This document shows, one piece after another, positions 1 through 14,500 of a stretch of DNA of 64,000 bases. A program made the translations under genes and the position numbers. The DNA is from Bactericera cockerelli. Lineage: Eukaryota; Arthropoda; Insecta; Hemiptera; Triozidae. The DNA is taken from contig CM044958.1 in the NCBI GenBank assembly GCA_024516035.1, positions 21,439,568 to 21,503,567 of the forward strand, written 5' to 3'. The notes below the pieces were generated by a model. That model was not told where the DNA came from and searched no databases. It worked only from the letters and a program-made list of their open reading frames with translations. Each line of letters starts with the position of its first letter. The first letter of the stretch is position 1.

Positions 1-113
1 AATTAATTATAACTTTTGATTGCACCTGTATATAAAAAAAAGTATATATAAATTGTTGAATAATCGTTCACGATGACGCCACCCTATGATGATTCTCTTT
101 TCCTGTGTTGCAG

Positions 114-285
114 ATATCCAATGCACGGTATCCAGCCAGGTCCCCTACACCCTGCAAGTGCTGTGGGGCGTGTCCATCCGTCAGCTGCATCTCTTCCTGT
201 GGCGCCCGTGGGCGGCCTTTGCGACAGCGGTCCAGAATGACGTCCTGCCCTCGGGCCTCTACCAGCACAAGGGCATCTGCATCAA
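114..285 (+). CDS. CGRRF1-like: CGRRF1-like, first visible exon
   Basis: The acceptor is TTGCAG before 114 and the donor is AA|GTATCC at 285/286. The exon opens by completing a split codon, then reads IQCTVSSQVPYTLQVLWGVS and ends at ICIK. It is GC-rich against an AT-rich flank, as in the other true exons. The exon leaves two bases that the next exon completes, giving an in-frame lysine. Confidence 0.8.
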
Positions 286-2896
286 GTATCCTTTATCAGA
301 CCCACCCGACCTACCCTAACATCAGTCATGTTTATGTTAAGCTAGAAGGCCATACGAAATTATTCAAAGATTGCCATAGGCAGTAACCCCGCCCTTTAGT
401 TAGGACATATGTATATATTCTGTTGTTTTATTATTATTAATTGTGTCAATTTTTAATTTAATTTTTTACCATTATTTGTCTGTATATATGTTCTACTAAT
501 AAAGAGTTTCTAAATAAATAAATAAATGTTCTAATAAGAAAAAAAAATCAAGCAAACCACTCGTCTCGGTAACTCAGGGGTCAAGGCGTCGAGATTTGGT
601 AATCCAAGGGTCGCGGGTTCAAAACCCAGCTGGGACAAGTTAACCTCCCATTTAGAATTCTGACCACTTCGTCACTACGTCTTGGGCTTACTGCTGAAAC
701 AATGGTTCTCGTTGCAACCACCTATCTTTTAGTTTTTAACATCCAACCCTTTAGTATCTTGGATGTGGAAATTAATAATATAATATCGCCTTATTTATAC
801 TTTCTGATTAGGACTATGACGAAACCCATTATTCCAGCAGTAACCTCAACCCGTATTATGATGGTCAAAATCCCAAATGGGAGAAAAACTTGTCATGTCG
901 CGCCTCGGTTTCGAACCCGCCACCTCTGGAATACCAGACGGACACCTTGACCACTGAGCTACCAGAGCTACCAGACGAACACAGGGAAATAAACCTTGAA
1001 AGACCTATAATTAATATTACTGTAACTTATGCATGTGTGATATGTGAGCACCTGAGCTCTGAAGATAAGTTGGAGGTTACACCTGCTAAATGTTCCTGCT
1101 CATACATAATAGATTTCTGTATTAACTGCTGAATAATTAATAATAACTCTCTTTAGTGGAAGGTAACCACCAGGCGAGGTTAATGCTCAATGCATTGTCT
1201 ACCACCTAACCCTCAGAGTCTCATTATCATGTGGTTACTAACTCACATAAATGAGGAAAAATTCATGCACTGGGTGGGTTTCGAACCAACAGATAATTAG
1301 CTTCAAATGAACCGTTCTTCATACTTATCTCACTCAAGGAACTCATGAATATTCCCTACACCTGGCAGCGTCCCTTTTATAACGTCTATGTATTTAGATA
1401 AATATATAAAATATAATATGTCTATTTAGATAAATATATAAAATATATGTCTATTAAGATATATAAAAAGATAAATAGCTAGTTATTTGTGTTATTATGT
1501 CACAAATTTCAATGGGTAGCATCAACATAAAGAGAACTAATGCTAATACTTCATATTCAACCCACCATCAGTTTCCAATATCAATCTCGTACTGCCGCCA
1601 CTGGTCGTGAGAGTGGTTTCTTCAATGAGGTCTAGGCCCTCGATCCAGAAACCACTCTCACTCTCATGATCCCCAAATCTTGCTTTTAACCCTCACACAT
1701 CGCACTCTAAGACTATTTCGTTCAAATGAGCCAATCAGAATGCGTTGTGTGACGGTTGAAATTTAAATTTGGAGATTATCTTATGAGAGTGAGGACTGTG
1801 GCCCTAGCCCTGGACTATTCAACGTACCATGGACGCTGTGCGCCGATGTTGGGTAGTTCCCCTTTGACGCTGGTTAGCGCCCCTTAGTAACCAGTCCCAG
1901 TGTTGCACCTTGACATGAATGTAGTTTATGTGACCCAAAAAGAACTCTGAATCGTGTAAAGAAAAACGTTAGCCTTGACCGGGTGTGATAATGCTAATAT
2001 GTATGTGCACGTAGCTGGTAGCTACTTGGTAAAGTAATTGGTAGCTACTTCGTAAAGTAATTGGGGGGTAACTAAATTTTTGAAACTAAATTAGAAGGTA
2101 ACAGCAAGCTGAGCTATTAAATTTAAACAGAGATGTAATTCGGGAACCTTAGGCAACCTATATAGAGTTGGCTGGCAGGTTTTTTAAAATGAAAGATACT
2201 CGTTTTTTGTTTTGTTTTTTTTACGTCACCTTCAGGTGGTTTTATCACGTCCAAGGGACTCAATATCCACATCAGTTCTTCCTCCACCATGAACACGGAA
2301 AGTTGCGCGCGCCAGAACACTGGTTCCAGTCTAGTTGCGCGCGCCAGAACACTGGTTCCAGACTAGTTGCGCGCGCCAGAACACTGGTTCCAGTCTAGTT
2401 GCGCGCGCCAGAACACTGGTTCCAGTCTAGTTGCGCGTGCCAGAACACTGGTTCCAGACTAGTTGCGCGCGCCATAACACTGGTTCCAGTCTAGTTGCGC
2501 GCGCAAGAACACTGGTTCCAGTCTAGTTGCGCGCGCCAGAACACTGGTTCCAGACTAGTTGCGCGCGCCAGAACACTGGTTCCAGACTAGTTGCGCGCGC
2601 CAGAACACTGGTTCCAGTCTAGTTGCGCGCGCCAGAACACTGGTTCCAGTCTAGTTGCGCGTGCTAGAACACTGGTTCTAGGCTTCCAAAAACTACAACA
2701 CCTACATCAATCCTTCCACCATGACACTACCCATGACCGTGGAAACTAAGTTCCCAAACTTTTATCAATGTTGACATATCCTACAGCGTCGGAAGGGTTC
2801 ACTGACCCCTAGACGAGCAGAGGCTGCTAATATTATAGCAATTAGGAAACTTGTGTTATATATTTACAATAATATTTTTGTATATTATGTCGGACC

Positions 2897-2933
<37 letters not shown>

Positions 2934-5900
2934 AAATAGTCTGCTCGTACATAATTCACAATGCATTTTTATAATAAACCATTTTACAAAGCGTATTTCT
3001 CATTAATGTAAATTTGAAAAACGTGCTATAATATAATAGAAAATATACATAATTCTTATGGTAAGGTATGTACTTAATTCGTGTAAAGTACAAACCGCTT
3101 GCTACGTGTGCTATTTCTGGAACCGGTTTCATAACCAGTGAGCTCTATGTGGCAATCTGCTGCTCTCTGAACTGACAGACGTGATGAAATAATGTGCCTT
3201 AACAGCCGGGTCGAGATTCTCTTGCTGGCTACAAGCTGGGAGTAGGCATGAACTTTTCACTAGGGTTCAAACAAAAGCAACTGGCAAGGAGTATTCACCC
3301 AATTCATTTTTTCAAACGAACAATCTTATCATAATAATAACACTTTTAGTGGAAGGTAACCACCAGGCGAGGTTAATGCTCAAAGCATTTTCTACCACCA
3401 GTTCATACATACTCTTTAACTTTCTCGCAACGTAGCAAACAATTTAAACTACAGACAAAATAGTGATAAGTTCACACTAAAATAATAATTCCATGTCCTT
3501 GAGATAGGCACAGAATAGAGATCTATGTATAACACGGTGGTGAGAGGATTATATGGACGCCCAGATCCAATGCCAAGGTTCCTTTCATGTCCATTGATTC
3601 TATTTGGTATTAACGTCCCCATTTGAGATAGTCAGGACGGGGTTTTACCCTTCGTTCGCTGGGAATCGTTATAGCTATCCGCGTTAACCTTACCCAGCCT
3701 AGGTAGGTCTGGAGATGCCAGCCTCATGTGTTCGGAGGGAAGAGAAATTTCTGTGTGAAAGGTCTGTTTCAACCGGAAATCGAAATCAGTATCTATGGAG
3801 TATGTTCAGTAATAGTCACAACCGTTACGGCACGTAACGGTAAGGCTGTAGTAACGGTTAACATTGAAACCCCTTCCCTTTCTTTTCTGCAGGGATCTAC
3901 ACTGTTAATGTTGACCTATACACACATTAATATTATTTATATTGTCCGATTACTGACGTAAGTGTATTGACCCTAATAGGTAAGTGCCTAAGTCCAGGGA
4001 TCATTTACACAACATGTATAATTTACATTTTCATTGATCAATTAATGTCTAGTTGTAAAAAGCAAATCGCTTTGCCATGAGACAACCGTTGAAAATTAAA
4101 ATGCGAAAAAAAATCAATCAATGCAACATGAAATCGTTGAACTCAGGGAAGCGGGGGGTGTTATGACCTTTGACCCTATAAGTAACATAGGTTGTCGACT
4201 GTCTAAGTCGGTCTCTCCTAGCCGCATACATACGGTTTCTAGTGTTTTTTATTTATTTTATTAATGGTAACAAACAACATTTCCATTTATTTGACAAGGA
4301 AAAATTATTACATTAAAAATAATAGGAAGGTGTACCTGTCTTCAAAGTAGAAAACTCTGAAGAAGACGGGGATTAAAACTGTGAACGAGACGGTGAAGTT
4401 ATAGCAGAGGCTTTTATGTGGCAGTGCCAGCCATGTATCAAATCAAAGCAGTTCTTGATGTATTTAACTGAAAAACACCACTTTAATATAATAGAAGATA
4501 CATAGATTTAACCACAGCATGGATCACAATAGTCTTAAGTAACTTCTGTCCATGGATGCCAAGTAAATCAGACCATAAACACTCAACTTTGAAATTATAA
4601 TAACGCCACTGTTCTACCATTATTAATCCTTAGATTATCCTCCCATGTGTGATCCATTTCATCACCGTGATTAAAACACTAGGTCCTTGTGATTGATGGC
4701 ATTAGATTATATGCTAATTTAATGTGGATCACTAGAGTCGTGGAGCTATTAACAGTGAATATGAATTTAGCATTAACTTGTGCTAGTAGAATAGAATAGA
4801 ATATACCTACCTTGTTTATACTGCCGAGGTAAGATTGACAAGTCCCTTTACTCCAGCAGTCAAACAGGTCTTATGTATTTTATAGGATAAAATGTACACC
4901 TACTAACATAATTATCATGTCGATATACAGGGTGGGGCAAAAGTCTGGAAACCCCTGAATAACTTTCGAATGGCTTCTTCGGAAAAATAAAAATTTTGTA
5001 CGGTAAACCGGGGTAATAAGACCTTCTTTTAGAGGGGGGTCGATTTTTGTTACCGGCCCCCATGTCGGGGCCAGGGGGGGCAACTTCATTTTTTTAAATA
5101 CGAACCCCCAACTTGCGATACATTTTTGGAATGGGTTTTAAACAAGAATAACTTCGGTGCAAATTTTATTTTTTTAGAATTAAGTGTTTGCATATGGCGT
5201 CCAACTTTGTGTATGCAGTAAAGTCTGGAAACCCCTGAATATCTTTCGAAAGGGCTTTCTCAGTAAATTTAAAATTGTGTACGGTAATCCTTGGTAATTA
5301 GACCTTATTTTAGAATGGGACCGAATCTTTTTACCGGCCCCCATGTCGGTTCCAGGGAGGCCAACTTTATTTTTTTAAATACGAAACCCACCTTGCGATA
5401 CATTTTTGGAAAGGTCTAACTACCCCAAATTACCATACACAATTACTGAGAAAGCCCTTTCGAAAGATATTAAGGAGTTTCCAGACTTTACTGCATACAC
5501 AAAGTTGGATGCCATATGCAAACACTTAATTCTAAAAAAATAAAATTTGCACCAAAGTATTTTCTTGTTTAAAATCCTTTCCAAAAATGTATCGCAAGTT
5601 GGGGGTTCGTATTTAAAAAAATGAAGTTGCCCCACCTGCCCCCGACATGGGGGCCGGTAACAAAAATCGACCCCACTCTAAAAGAAGGTCTTATTACCCC
5701 GGTTTACCCTACAAATTTTTAATTTTACCGAAGAAGCCATTCGAAAGTTATTCAGGGGTTTCCAGACTTTTGCCCCACCCTGTATAATTTTTTATAGACA
5801 GGGTGTCCCACCATAGTTGGATACCTCAAATTACTCGGCCCCTTAAAGAGTTTTTGAAAAATAAAAAAACCAAGGGTACATGTCCTAACTATGCAACTTG

Positions 5901-5992
5901 TGGTTGTGGGTAAGCAATTAGTGAAGACTAGTTATTTCTTTCCTCTCCAGTTATGACACTACTTGACAAAGTATACCTCTTAGAAAAATATA

Positions 5993-6028
<36 letters not shown>

Positions 6029-7534
6029 CTTTATTAGGTAATAGGACATATACAATACAAATAATTACAAACGAAAATACATCATACAATATAAAAAAAA
6101 ATTATAAAGAAAAAATAAATAAATATATACAATTATACATAATAATAATAATGTCCTAACTAAAGGGCGGGGTTATTGCCTTAGGCAATCTCTTCCACCC
6201 AAAAATGTTCCCCCGTGCGCCCTTTCCTTAACCCCCCGCCCCCCAGAGAGATCGGCCACGGTGAGAAGACCATCATGCTAAGTATGCCAGACACAGGCCT
6301 GGAGCTGGGCCGCCCGCCCCGCCTCTGCTACCCCCTGGTCATCATACTCACCCGCCGTGACCCCTGCAACGTCCACCCCAGTGAACCGGTACGTATAGCC
6401 TTCATCAAATTTCTGCCCCCCTAGGGTCGTGGATTCGAATCCGAGGCGAGGCAATTTTTTTGTAAAAGTGTGGACGACCTCAGTGAACTATTATTTATTT
6501 ATTTTACTGAAGCAACTACACCAACACAGATATGGAGTCAACGGGTGACATCTGTGACGGCAATAACTGTTGCTGTAGGCCGTTCCAGAAACACTCTCCA
6601 CTCTCAAATTTCTCGAATCTGCGTTTCACACAACGCAATCTGATTGGTTAATTTGAACGCAATAACCAATCGGAGTGCGTTGTGTGACAGTTGAAACGGA
6701 CGTTCGGGAAATTTGAAAGTGGAGAGTGTTTCTGAAACGGGCTACTGGTCTCTGGATTACTGGAACATATCTGGTTGGTTGTCCAGGGTGTTGAAGGTTG
6801 ACATGACATAATGGGAGATGTAAAGAGACACGTTTCTTTCCTATTTGGCCTTCATCAACTTCTGCCTCCCAAGGGTTGTGGGGTCGAATCCCAGGCGCGA
6901 CAGAATTTTTGCAACGTTCCCCTAGTTGACTATCTCTATATGTATACATATAAATGAGAAATATGGACGGGCTTTGTATCTTTGTGTGTCCGGAATTGTT
7001 TAGGCGAAACGGTAAGAGATAGCGAAAAATTGATGAGAGATGACCCCAAGTAAAATTGCCGGAAAATACCAGGAAAATTATCAAAATTCCAAACCGTCCT
7101 TGAGTTATGACCTTCCTCAACTATTTCCTTGAGGAAGGGTCCGATTTTAAGACAGACTTTGCCCTGGAACTTGAAATCTATCGCGAGGACCTATATTTTT
7201 TATTATTTAATAACACATTAGACAAAATTAGCTTTCATTTAATTCATTTTAGGCCACATTCTGACGTACCGTTCTCGAGATAGAAGCCAGAATGTTCGAA
7301 ATTTCGACCTTTTTTTCAGACTTTTCACGTTTTTTAGCAGATTCCAGCGCGAAACTTAAAAGTTATCGCGAGGACCTATATTTTTATTAAAAACTGTCTG
7401 AGAACATCACATGATTTTATTTGAGCCCTTTGTTGCCATATTCTGACAAACCGTTCTCGAAATATGGGTCAGTTTGCTACATTATCAATATCCGCTATGA
7501 TAGATTTGGCTCGGGATTTTACAGCGATGATGGT

Positions 7535-7594
<60 letters not shown>

Positions 7595-10500
7595 TGTGTG
7601 TGGTGATGTGTGTGTGTGTGGTTTGTGTGTGGTGTGTTGTGTTGTGTGTGTGTGTGTGTGGGTGTGTGTGGGTGAGTGGTTGTGTGTGTGTGGATGGGTG
7701 GGTGTATGTGTGTGATTGGTGTGGGTGTGTTTGTGTGTGTGTGTGGGTGGGTGTGGGTGTGTTTGGGTGGGTGGGTGGGTGTGTGTGTGTGGATGTGGAT
7801 GTGTGTGTGTGGATGTGGATGTGTGTGTGTGTAAGGTGTGTGTATGTGGTGTGTGGGTGTGGTGTGTGTGATGGCTTGGCGAAGCGGGTGCAGCCCGCTA
7901 GTGTTATCATATTTGTGACAGTTACAATTTACTCAAACCAGCTTTTTAACTAAGCAAAAGCTGCATTGTTTTAATAATTAAAGCAATAAATTTATCTCTG
8001 TCCTTACTTAAAAACCTTCTTTAAGTTCGAATTTTATGATTTTTTTGTGAATTTTATTGATTCCACATCACGAAATATAAATGAAAATAACCGAAGTTGT
8101 TTTCGATACGACTGGGGACCAATAATTTCACATGCCAAAATTAACTCTGACGTTTTTTATATTTGTTTTTAAACTATTAAACACAAGTATAAATAAAATT
8201 AATTTTATGTTATGTAGCTCATCTTGTTAGTTCTTGAAATTTAATTTTATTTCAAAATTCTGCGAAAGCTTCCATATTTGACGTCAATGGTGAGCATGAG
8301 ATGTTTGGATTGTCAGGTTTCCTCTGCATATATGTAAATGTTTTAATAGCCGACCTGACTTGAGTCCATGTCAAATCTATAGAATTTCTTGTATGAAAGT
8401 TTTACTATGTAGAAGACTGTATGTATATGTTAAGTCTGCACATCGTAAGGGTTTTATACATATTTTATGAAGTCCTTCAGCTTCGTGGGGCACAAACTAT
8501 CGATCTCACGACTCTTTTGCTACATTGTCACGTGTCAGTTGAGTCTATTTAATGAGAATTAATTTGTAATGAGTTATGACACTACACGTGCTAATTGTTC
8601 CCAAACCTCTTTACAAATTTTGTGGTGTTATACATAAAAATATTTTTATTATTTGTTTTTCACAAGACATATAGTTCCTGTATCATTACGTTATCCGGAA
8701 TACGGATAATTTATTCAAATCCTAGGCCCTGTGTCACAATTATTGTGCTACAAGTTAATGTAATTTTTCAAGATAGAAATGCGGACAACTGTAACCCGTT
8801 CCAGAAACACTCTCCACTGTCTTAATCTCCAAATTTCCCTTTCAACTTTCAACTATCACATAACGCACTCTGATTGGTTAACTTGAACGCAATAACCAAT
8901 CAGAGTGCGTTTTGTGACGGTTGAAACGGAAATTATGGGATTTGGAGAGTGTTTTTGGAACTGGCTACTCGCCCTTATTTCAGAAATCTCCCTTTCAACC
9001 GTCACATAACGCACTCCGATTGATTATTACGTTCCAATCAAACATTCAGAGTGTGTTGTGTGACGGTTGTAAGGGAGATTATGAGAGTGGAGAGTGTTTC
9101 TGGAATGAGGGCCTTTATTACAATTCACAATGATTTCTGGAACAATAGTTCAGCTCTTTTAATATGGATCACTCACGCGATACCATCGTCACGAGACTGC
9201 TACAATAAAACTCACAGCCTGGTTGTAACTGGATGTAACTGGATACATCTGTATCTCGACCGCCCCATCCTTCTACTGTGCTCACTTGCTCAGTATTACC
9301 AGACCCCTTAAACCACTCAAAGCCTTGAACCATAGAAAGTAAACCATGGTAGCACCGAATCAAAGAAGTTATCAAACTCTAGCGACGCTCAAATTTTCCA
9401 GTTTTGTCAACGGCAATTACCAGAAAGACGTTCTTAAGGCTCGTCTATCTTATTTCCAGTTTAGTAAGTTGTTAGTAGAACACTCCGTTAAATTGATGTG
9501 AGTGACCCGCAAAACCAGAAACACCCGTTTGTCTGGAGTTTCTGAATGCAGTCGGGTTGTGATGTAAGTCTTGTCGCCGGGACAACTGTGCCACCTTGCA
9601 GGAACCTGTACTGGAAGTCAGCTCGTGGGGAAGTCTTGTGGCGAAACAGTTACCATGGAAGAAATGGAATTAGTCTCTCGACATCTCGCCAAACCAGAAC
9701 CAGTCCGCGACTTCTATTCGATGAGAAAGATGGATTGCCACATTACCACATCAAATGCTTGTTTAATGTCCATAAACTAGCTCTACGAACATTACCGTAA
9801 ATTTTCCATCCAGAGCTACAGACTTACAGAGTAGTAAATTTATTATGAATGAGAAAATAGATCAATCTATCTATTTTATTTATGGATAGATAATCTTTAT
9901 TTACCTCATGGACAAATAGCAGGTTGGTGGGTGGTGTTGATAAATTTCCATATCATAGATCTGCCGTTTTTTATGGTGTACTTCTATGATATTTTAGCTT
10001 GATAAGTGGTGGGTTTTTAAATGATGTTGTCGATTAATATAGCTAGTAATTATCGGTTTGTAATTGATATAATCACTTTCCATGCAATTATCAAACATAG
10101 TCTCCCTGTGGCTATGTGAAAAACATAAACAAGTCATTTTGATGCTGAATAAAATCCATCTGGTAATTTATTAGGCAAATAAATTCACCTTCAATGGGCA
10201 GAAAGTTGGATTTGTGGCTTTTTAATAGCTTCATTTCTGAGAGTTTCCAAGTTTCAATATCGGAATTTAATCACACAAGTTTTTCCTTGAGATGATTAAA
10301 GAGACAGGTCCTCAAGACAGCATGCGGAGCGTAGTATCCAATAATGGTGATGGTAAATAATTAACGTTCATTCCATCATTCCAACATGATATAGCTTGAT
10401 TAATTATGTAACTTTGCAATCGGGTGGTTTAATTGTTAATTTATTAATGGAAAAAAGACATTCTACTATTTCTTAGGGTCCAGACCCTCGGTCCACAAAA

Positions 10501-11539
10501 CACTCTCACGATTACTATCCCCAAATCTTAGTTTCAACCGTCACACAAAGCACTCTGGTTGGTAATTGCGTTCAAACTAAACAAAAAGACAGTTGAAACG
10601 GAAATTTGGGGATGATGATAGTAAGAGTACTTTCTGGAATGAGGGTCAGATGTAAAAAGGAAAAACTGAGGGCGATGGTGAAAACCAATTTTAAGTTATG
10701 ACTTGAGATCTCGATTTTGTCTGTTACGTCGCCGTAAATGGAAATTTCGTCAATATTTTTAGCGCTCTCATATAGGTCTTTCAACTTGTGTAACTCGTAT
10801 CTGAGCTTTTCTCAGTTGAGTCTATTATGAAAGAGCCATACCTAATACCTAATTATAAAAGCATTATTTATACCTCTTAAAGTTGTTAATGTTGGAATGC
10901 TACACGGACCACACAGCTCTACACGCTTCGAAATTCCTATCTAATGAGTTACATTCTCTCTCTAAGGTTACAATCACTGCAGTTATACTCGTAAATAATT
11001 TCATACCTACCACTTGCGGTTTGAAGAAGAAAAAATCTGGTGTAAACATCACACGACTTTCCTTATCCCCCAAAAAGGACTCGAATTCCGCCACTGGTGA
11101 CTCAACAGTAACAGATAACTAAAAATAAATGCCGAATTCGTAATCAGCACTTCAAAATGATTGAATTTGATATGTCACAACCCCCAACTAGGATGAATAA
11201 TAAAAAAGTTAGTCAAAGCAGGTACCTCCAAAATACCGGTAAATTTAAGCCGAGGTCCAAAAAGTTCAAGATATCAAAAAAATGATCAGAATAGACCCCT
11301 ATTATTATTGCATTCTAAGAAAATGTTGTTCTACAACTTTTTTTGTATCTTTAACCAATTCAAAGAAGCGGCGCTTGCGGCTAATATTTGCGGCCCTGCG
11401 GCCGTGGAATGCGGCCGATTTCAACCAAAAGTTTCGTGGTTCGTCTGGTGTATAAAATTAATTTCCATACCAATTTTCAAGTCTCTATCCCTTACCGTTC
11501 TCGAGATATCCTGTTCACACACAGACACACACACACACA

Positions 11540-11577
<38 letters not shown>

Positions 11578-14500
11578 GACGCACGGACCAATGGCTGAAA
11601 ACAACTTTTTTGGTATCCTGAGGCTATGATTCGTCCAGAAATGTGAAAACCTGGGTAGGTCAAATTTTCGACGAATACAATACTTTCCTTATTATAGGAT
11701 AAGGAAAGTAAAAAAATGTTTTATCGAATTCGGGAAGAGATAACAACGCAGAATTATAAACGAGGACTACAATAAAATTCAAAGATCCACCAGTAATACT
11801 AGGTACGAGTCATGGGCGTAGCCAGGATTTTGGGTAGGGGGGGCAGCTGATGAGGAAAATCAATAATACGTAGTGAACAAACAGTAATACCTAGTGTTGC
11901 ATACTCGCTGGAATTTTCCCTGGATTAAAACCGAAATTCATTTTGCCATAATTCGAGCTGTATCTTTGAGACTGCATTGTTTTTTTTTAATTATTATTAA
12001 TGGCTGAAAAATATTCTGTAAGACATTCTCTTTCACTGAAAGAAAAAAAAAACAGGATTTAATATCTACGATTCGTTAATCCAAGTCACTATCACCTAAC
12101 AGCTGAAACAAAACCTATTACTAATTAAGGGAATGGACGAAATTCAAATAACAGTTAAGGGCCACATTATAGAACAGGATTAATGGACGAAATTTACATA
12201 ACAGTTGAGTGCCACACTATAGAACAGGAGTTAAGCTAAGCCAGACATACCCACAAGTTGGAGTTTTCAACCAATCACAGCGCACTATAACCCGAGATAA
12301 GGGATAGCGTCCACTTAGATTAAGGGCCGAATTAATAGATAACATCAATAAATTAAGTCGTTGGTAAGTGTCGGTTTTCCCTATCTTACACAGTACGCAA
12401 TCCGTGACTTAGCGCCACAGAGGTATTACAAAAACGTCTATTAATTCCGCCCTTAATCTAATCCTGTTTTATAATTCGGTCTTGAGTTATATCTTCCACA
12501 CTAGACCTAACAGTTGAGCCTAATGTCCTCCTCCTTCTCCCCCAGGTTGCGCTAATCAACGTGGTTCACATCAAAGACGCTGTCTGTACGTTGCCGACCA
12601 ATATTCTAGCTCAATTCCTGAAGCAGGCGAATGGACAACTCTCCTCCACTCAAAGTAAGTGCGCGAACAAAAGCAAGCCCTATACCCTATAGCCCTATAC
12701 CCTATACCCTAAAGCCCTATAGCCCTATAGCCTATAGCCCTATGCTCTATAGCCCTATACCCTAGACCAGGGTTGTCCAAACTGCGGCCCGCGAGCTCCC
12801 TTTTGCGGCCCGCTAAGTATTATTAATAAAAACTAGAAGAAAAAAAAATACATTAATAGAATATATACACATAACTAAAGGACGGGGTTATTGCCTATGG
12901 CAATCTCTTCCAATCTTTGGGAATGTAAGCGTTCTGTCACTAGCCTGCAAGCGTTAACTTTGCCGTTTCAAGTAATAATAATAACACCAGGCGAGGTTAA
13001 TGCTCACAGCATTTTCTACCACCTAACCCTCAGAGTCTTATTATGATATGGTCACAATGTCAAATTAATGATGACAAATTCATGCACTGGGTGAGATTCA
13101 TAGGTGTGGCCCTTAGTGTGAGATGACGACAGCCAAAAGAAACTAGCATAAGTTCAATTAAAAATATTATGAATTATGTAAACTGTCATTATTATGTATA
13201 TTTGAACCATTTACTTGTCATGTATTAAATAAATAAATAAAATAAAAATTCGAACCAACGGATCCCTACGCTACCTGGATTACCAGACTAGCGCGTTAAC
13301 CACTTGACTACCAGTGCACCTACCTCAATGAGTAAAAAAACTATGCACAGAGACTAGAACATAAATAAAGTGGGTTAACAATAATAACTAATGAGAAACC
13401 ACCTGACCTGGATCAAAATAACTGTCTATTCTACGAATTGTTTAATTAGGCAGGTCTAATTACAACACTTACCACGAGTACCGCTATCTGAGACAAAACC
13501 CGCTTAACTACAGCCAAAAATAACAACGAAAAATTAATCTCAAATCACGTTATTTCCTGTTCGGTAAAACTAGTCCATGTATTACATGTGTAATCAGTTG
13601 TCTATTAGGTTCTTTCTATTATCAAGTAGTCACTTAGCCTAGCGGTAGCATGCTCGTCTTGTACTCCAGGTGACCCGGGTTCGAATGCCGGCGGGCTCGG
13701 AATTTTTTCGGCTCTGTACTTTGGATGTGGGGCCTACCCTAGCCTCGTGAGGACAATCGGAGTAGTTGTAGGGTGGGCAACGACCAGTGGCGGCATTACG
13801 AGATAAATACGTGTTGACCCAGCAACTAAATGGGAAGTATTATGTCACTTCTTGTCCATCAGTAGGGAGGCATACTACGGGATGGGCAGGCTACAACACA
13901 GACCACAAGCGTCTACAGTAGCTCCTGTTTCATGGCTACGAAATAAAAAAGCCTGTGAAACACTCATCTTAAAAAAAATATTGGAATATGTCGGTTGTTT
14001 GGAGATATGATGCATTAGCATTAGTTCTCGTTAAGTCGATGCTATCCGCTAAAAATTGTGACATAATAACTCAAATAACTAGCTCTTTATCTTATCTGTT
14101 TTACTTTCTATTATTATTATATGTAGTTGTCACCTAGTGAACTTAGCATTCTAATCCAATTCAGTGCTAAAAAGAATGTTTGTACTATTTTATTTGTGGT
14201 GAAACACAAGGCCTCTTCACAATTTGTGAGTAGCGCAGCATTACTAAGAGCCTCCTTCATGTTTCGAATTATTCTATTACATTAATTTCTTTTTACTGTG
14301 GTAATGCCGCCAGTGCCGCCACTGGTCGTTACTCATACAAGTAACTACTCATTTTTCCTCACGAGGTATGAGTGGACCCCGAACACCCAAGTACAGAGCA
14401 GAAAAATTCCTGCCCCGCTGGGAATCGAACCCAAGTCACCATGCGTGCAATACCTAGCTATGCCTGCGTGCAATGTCTATATTTGTATAGATATAGTTGT

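Noticed and set aside
7464..7953. Long open frames on both strands in the GT block
   Set aside because: They are dipeptide repeats (Cys-Val, Thr-His) forced by the microsatellite.
9546..9800. 84-codon open frame as an exon of the CGRRF1-like gene
   Set aside because: It lies between family exons whose phases already match, has no suitable splice sites at its edges and no similarity.
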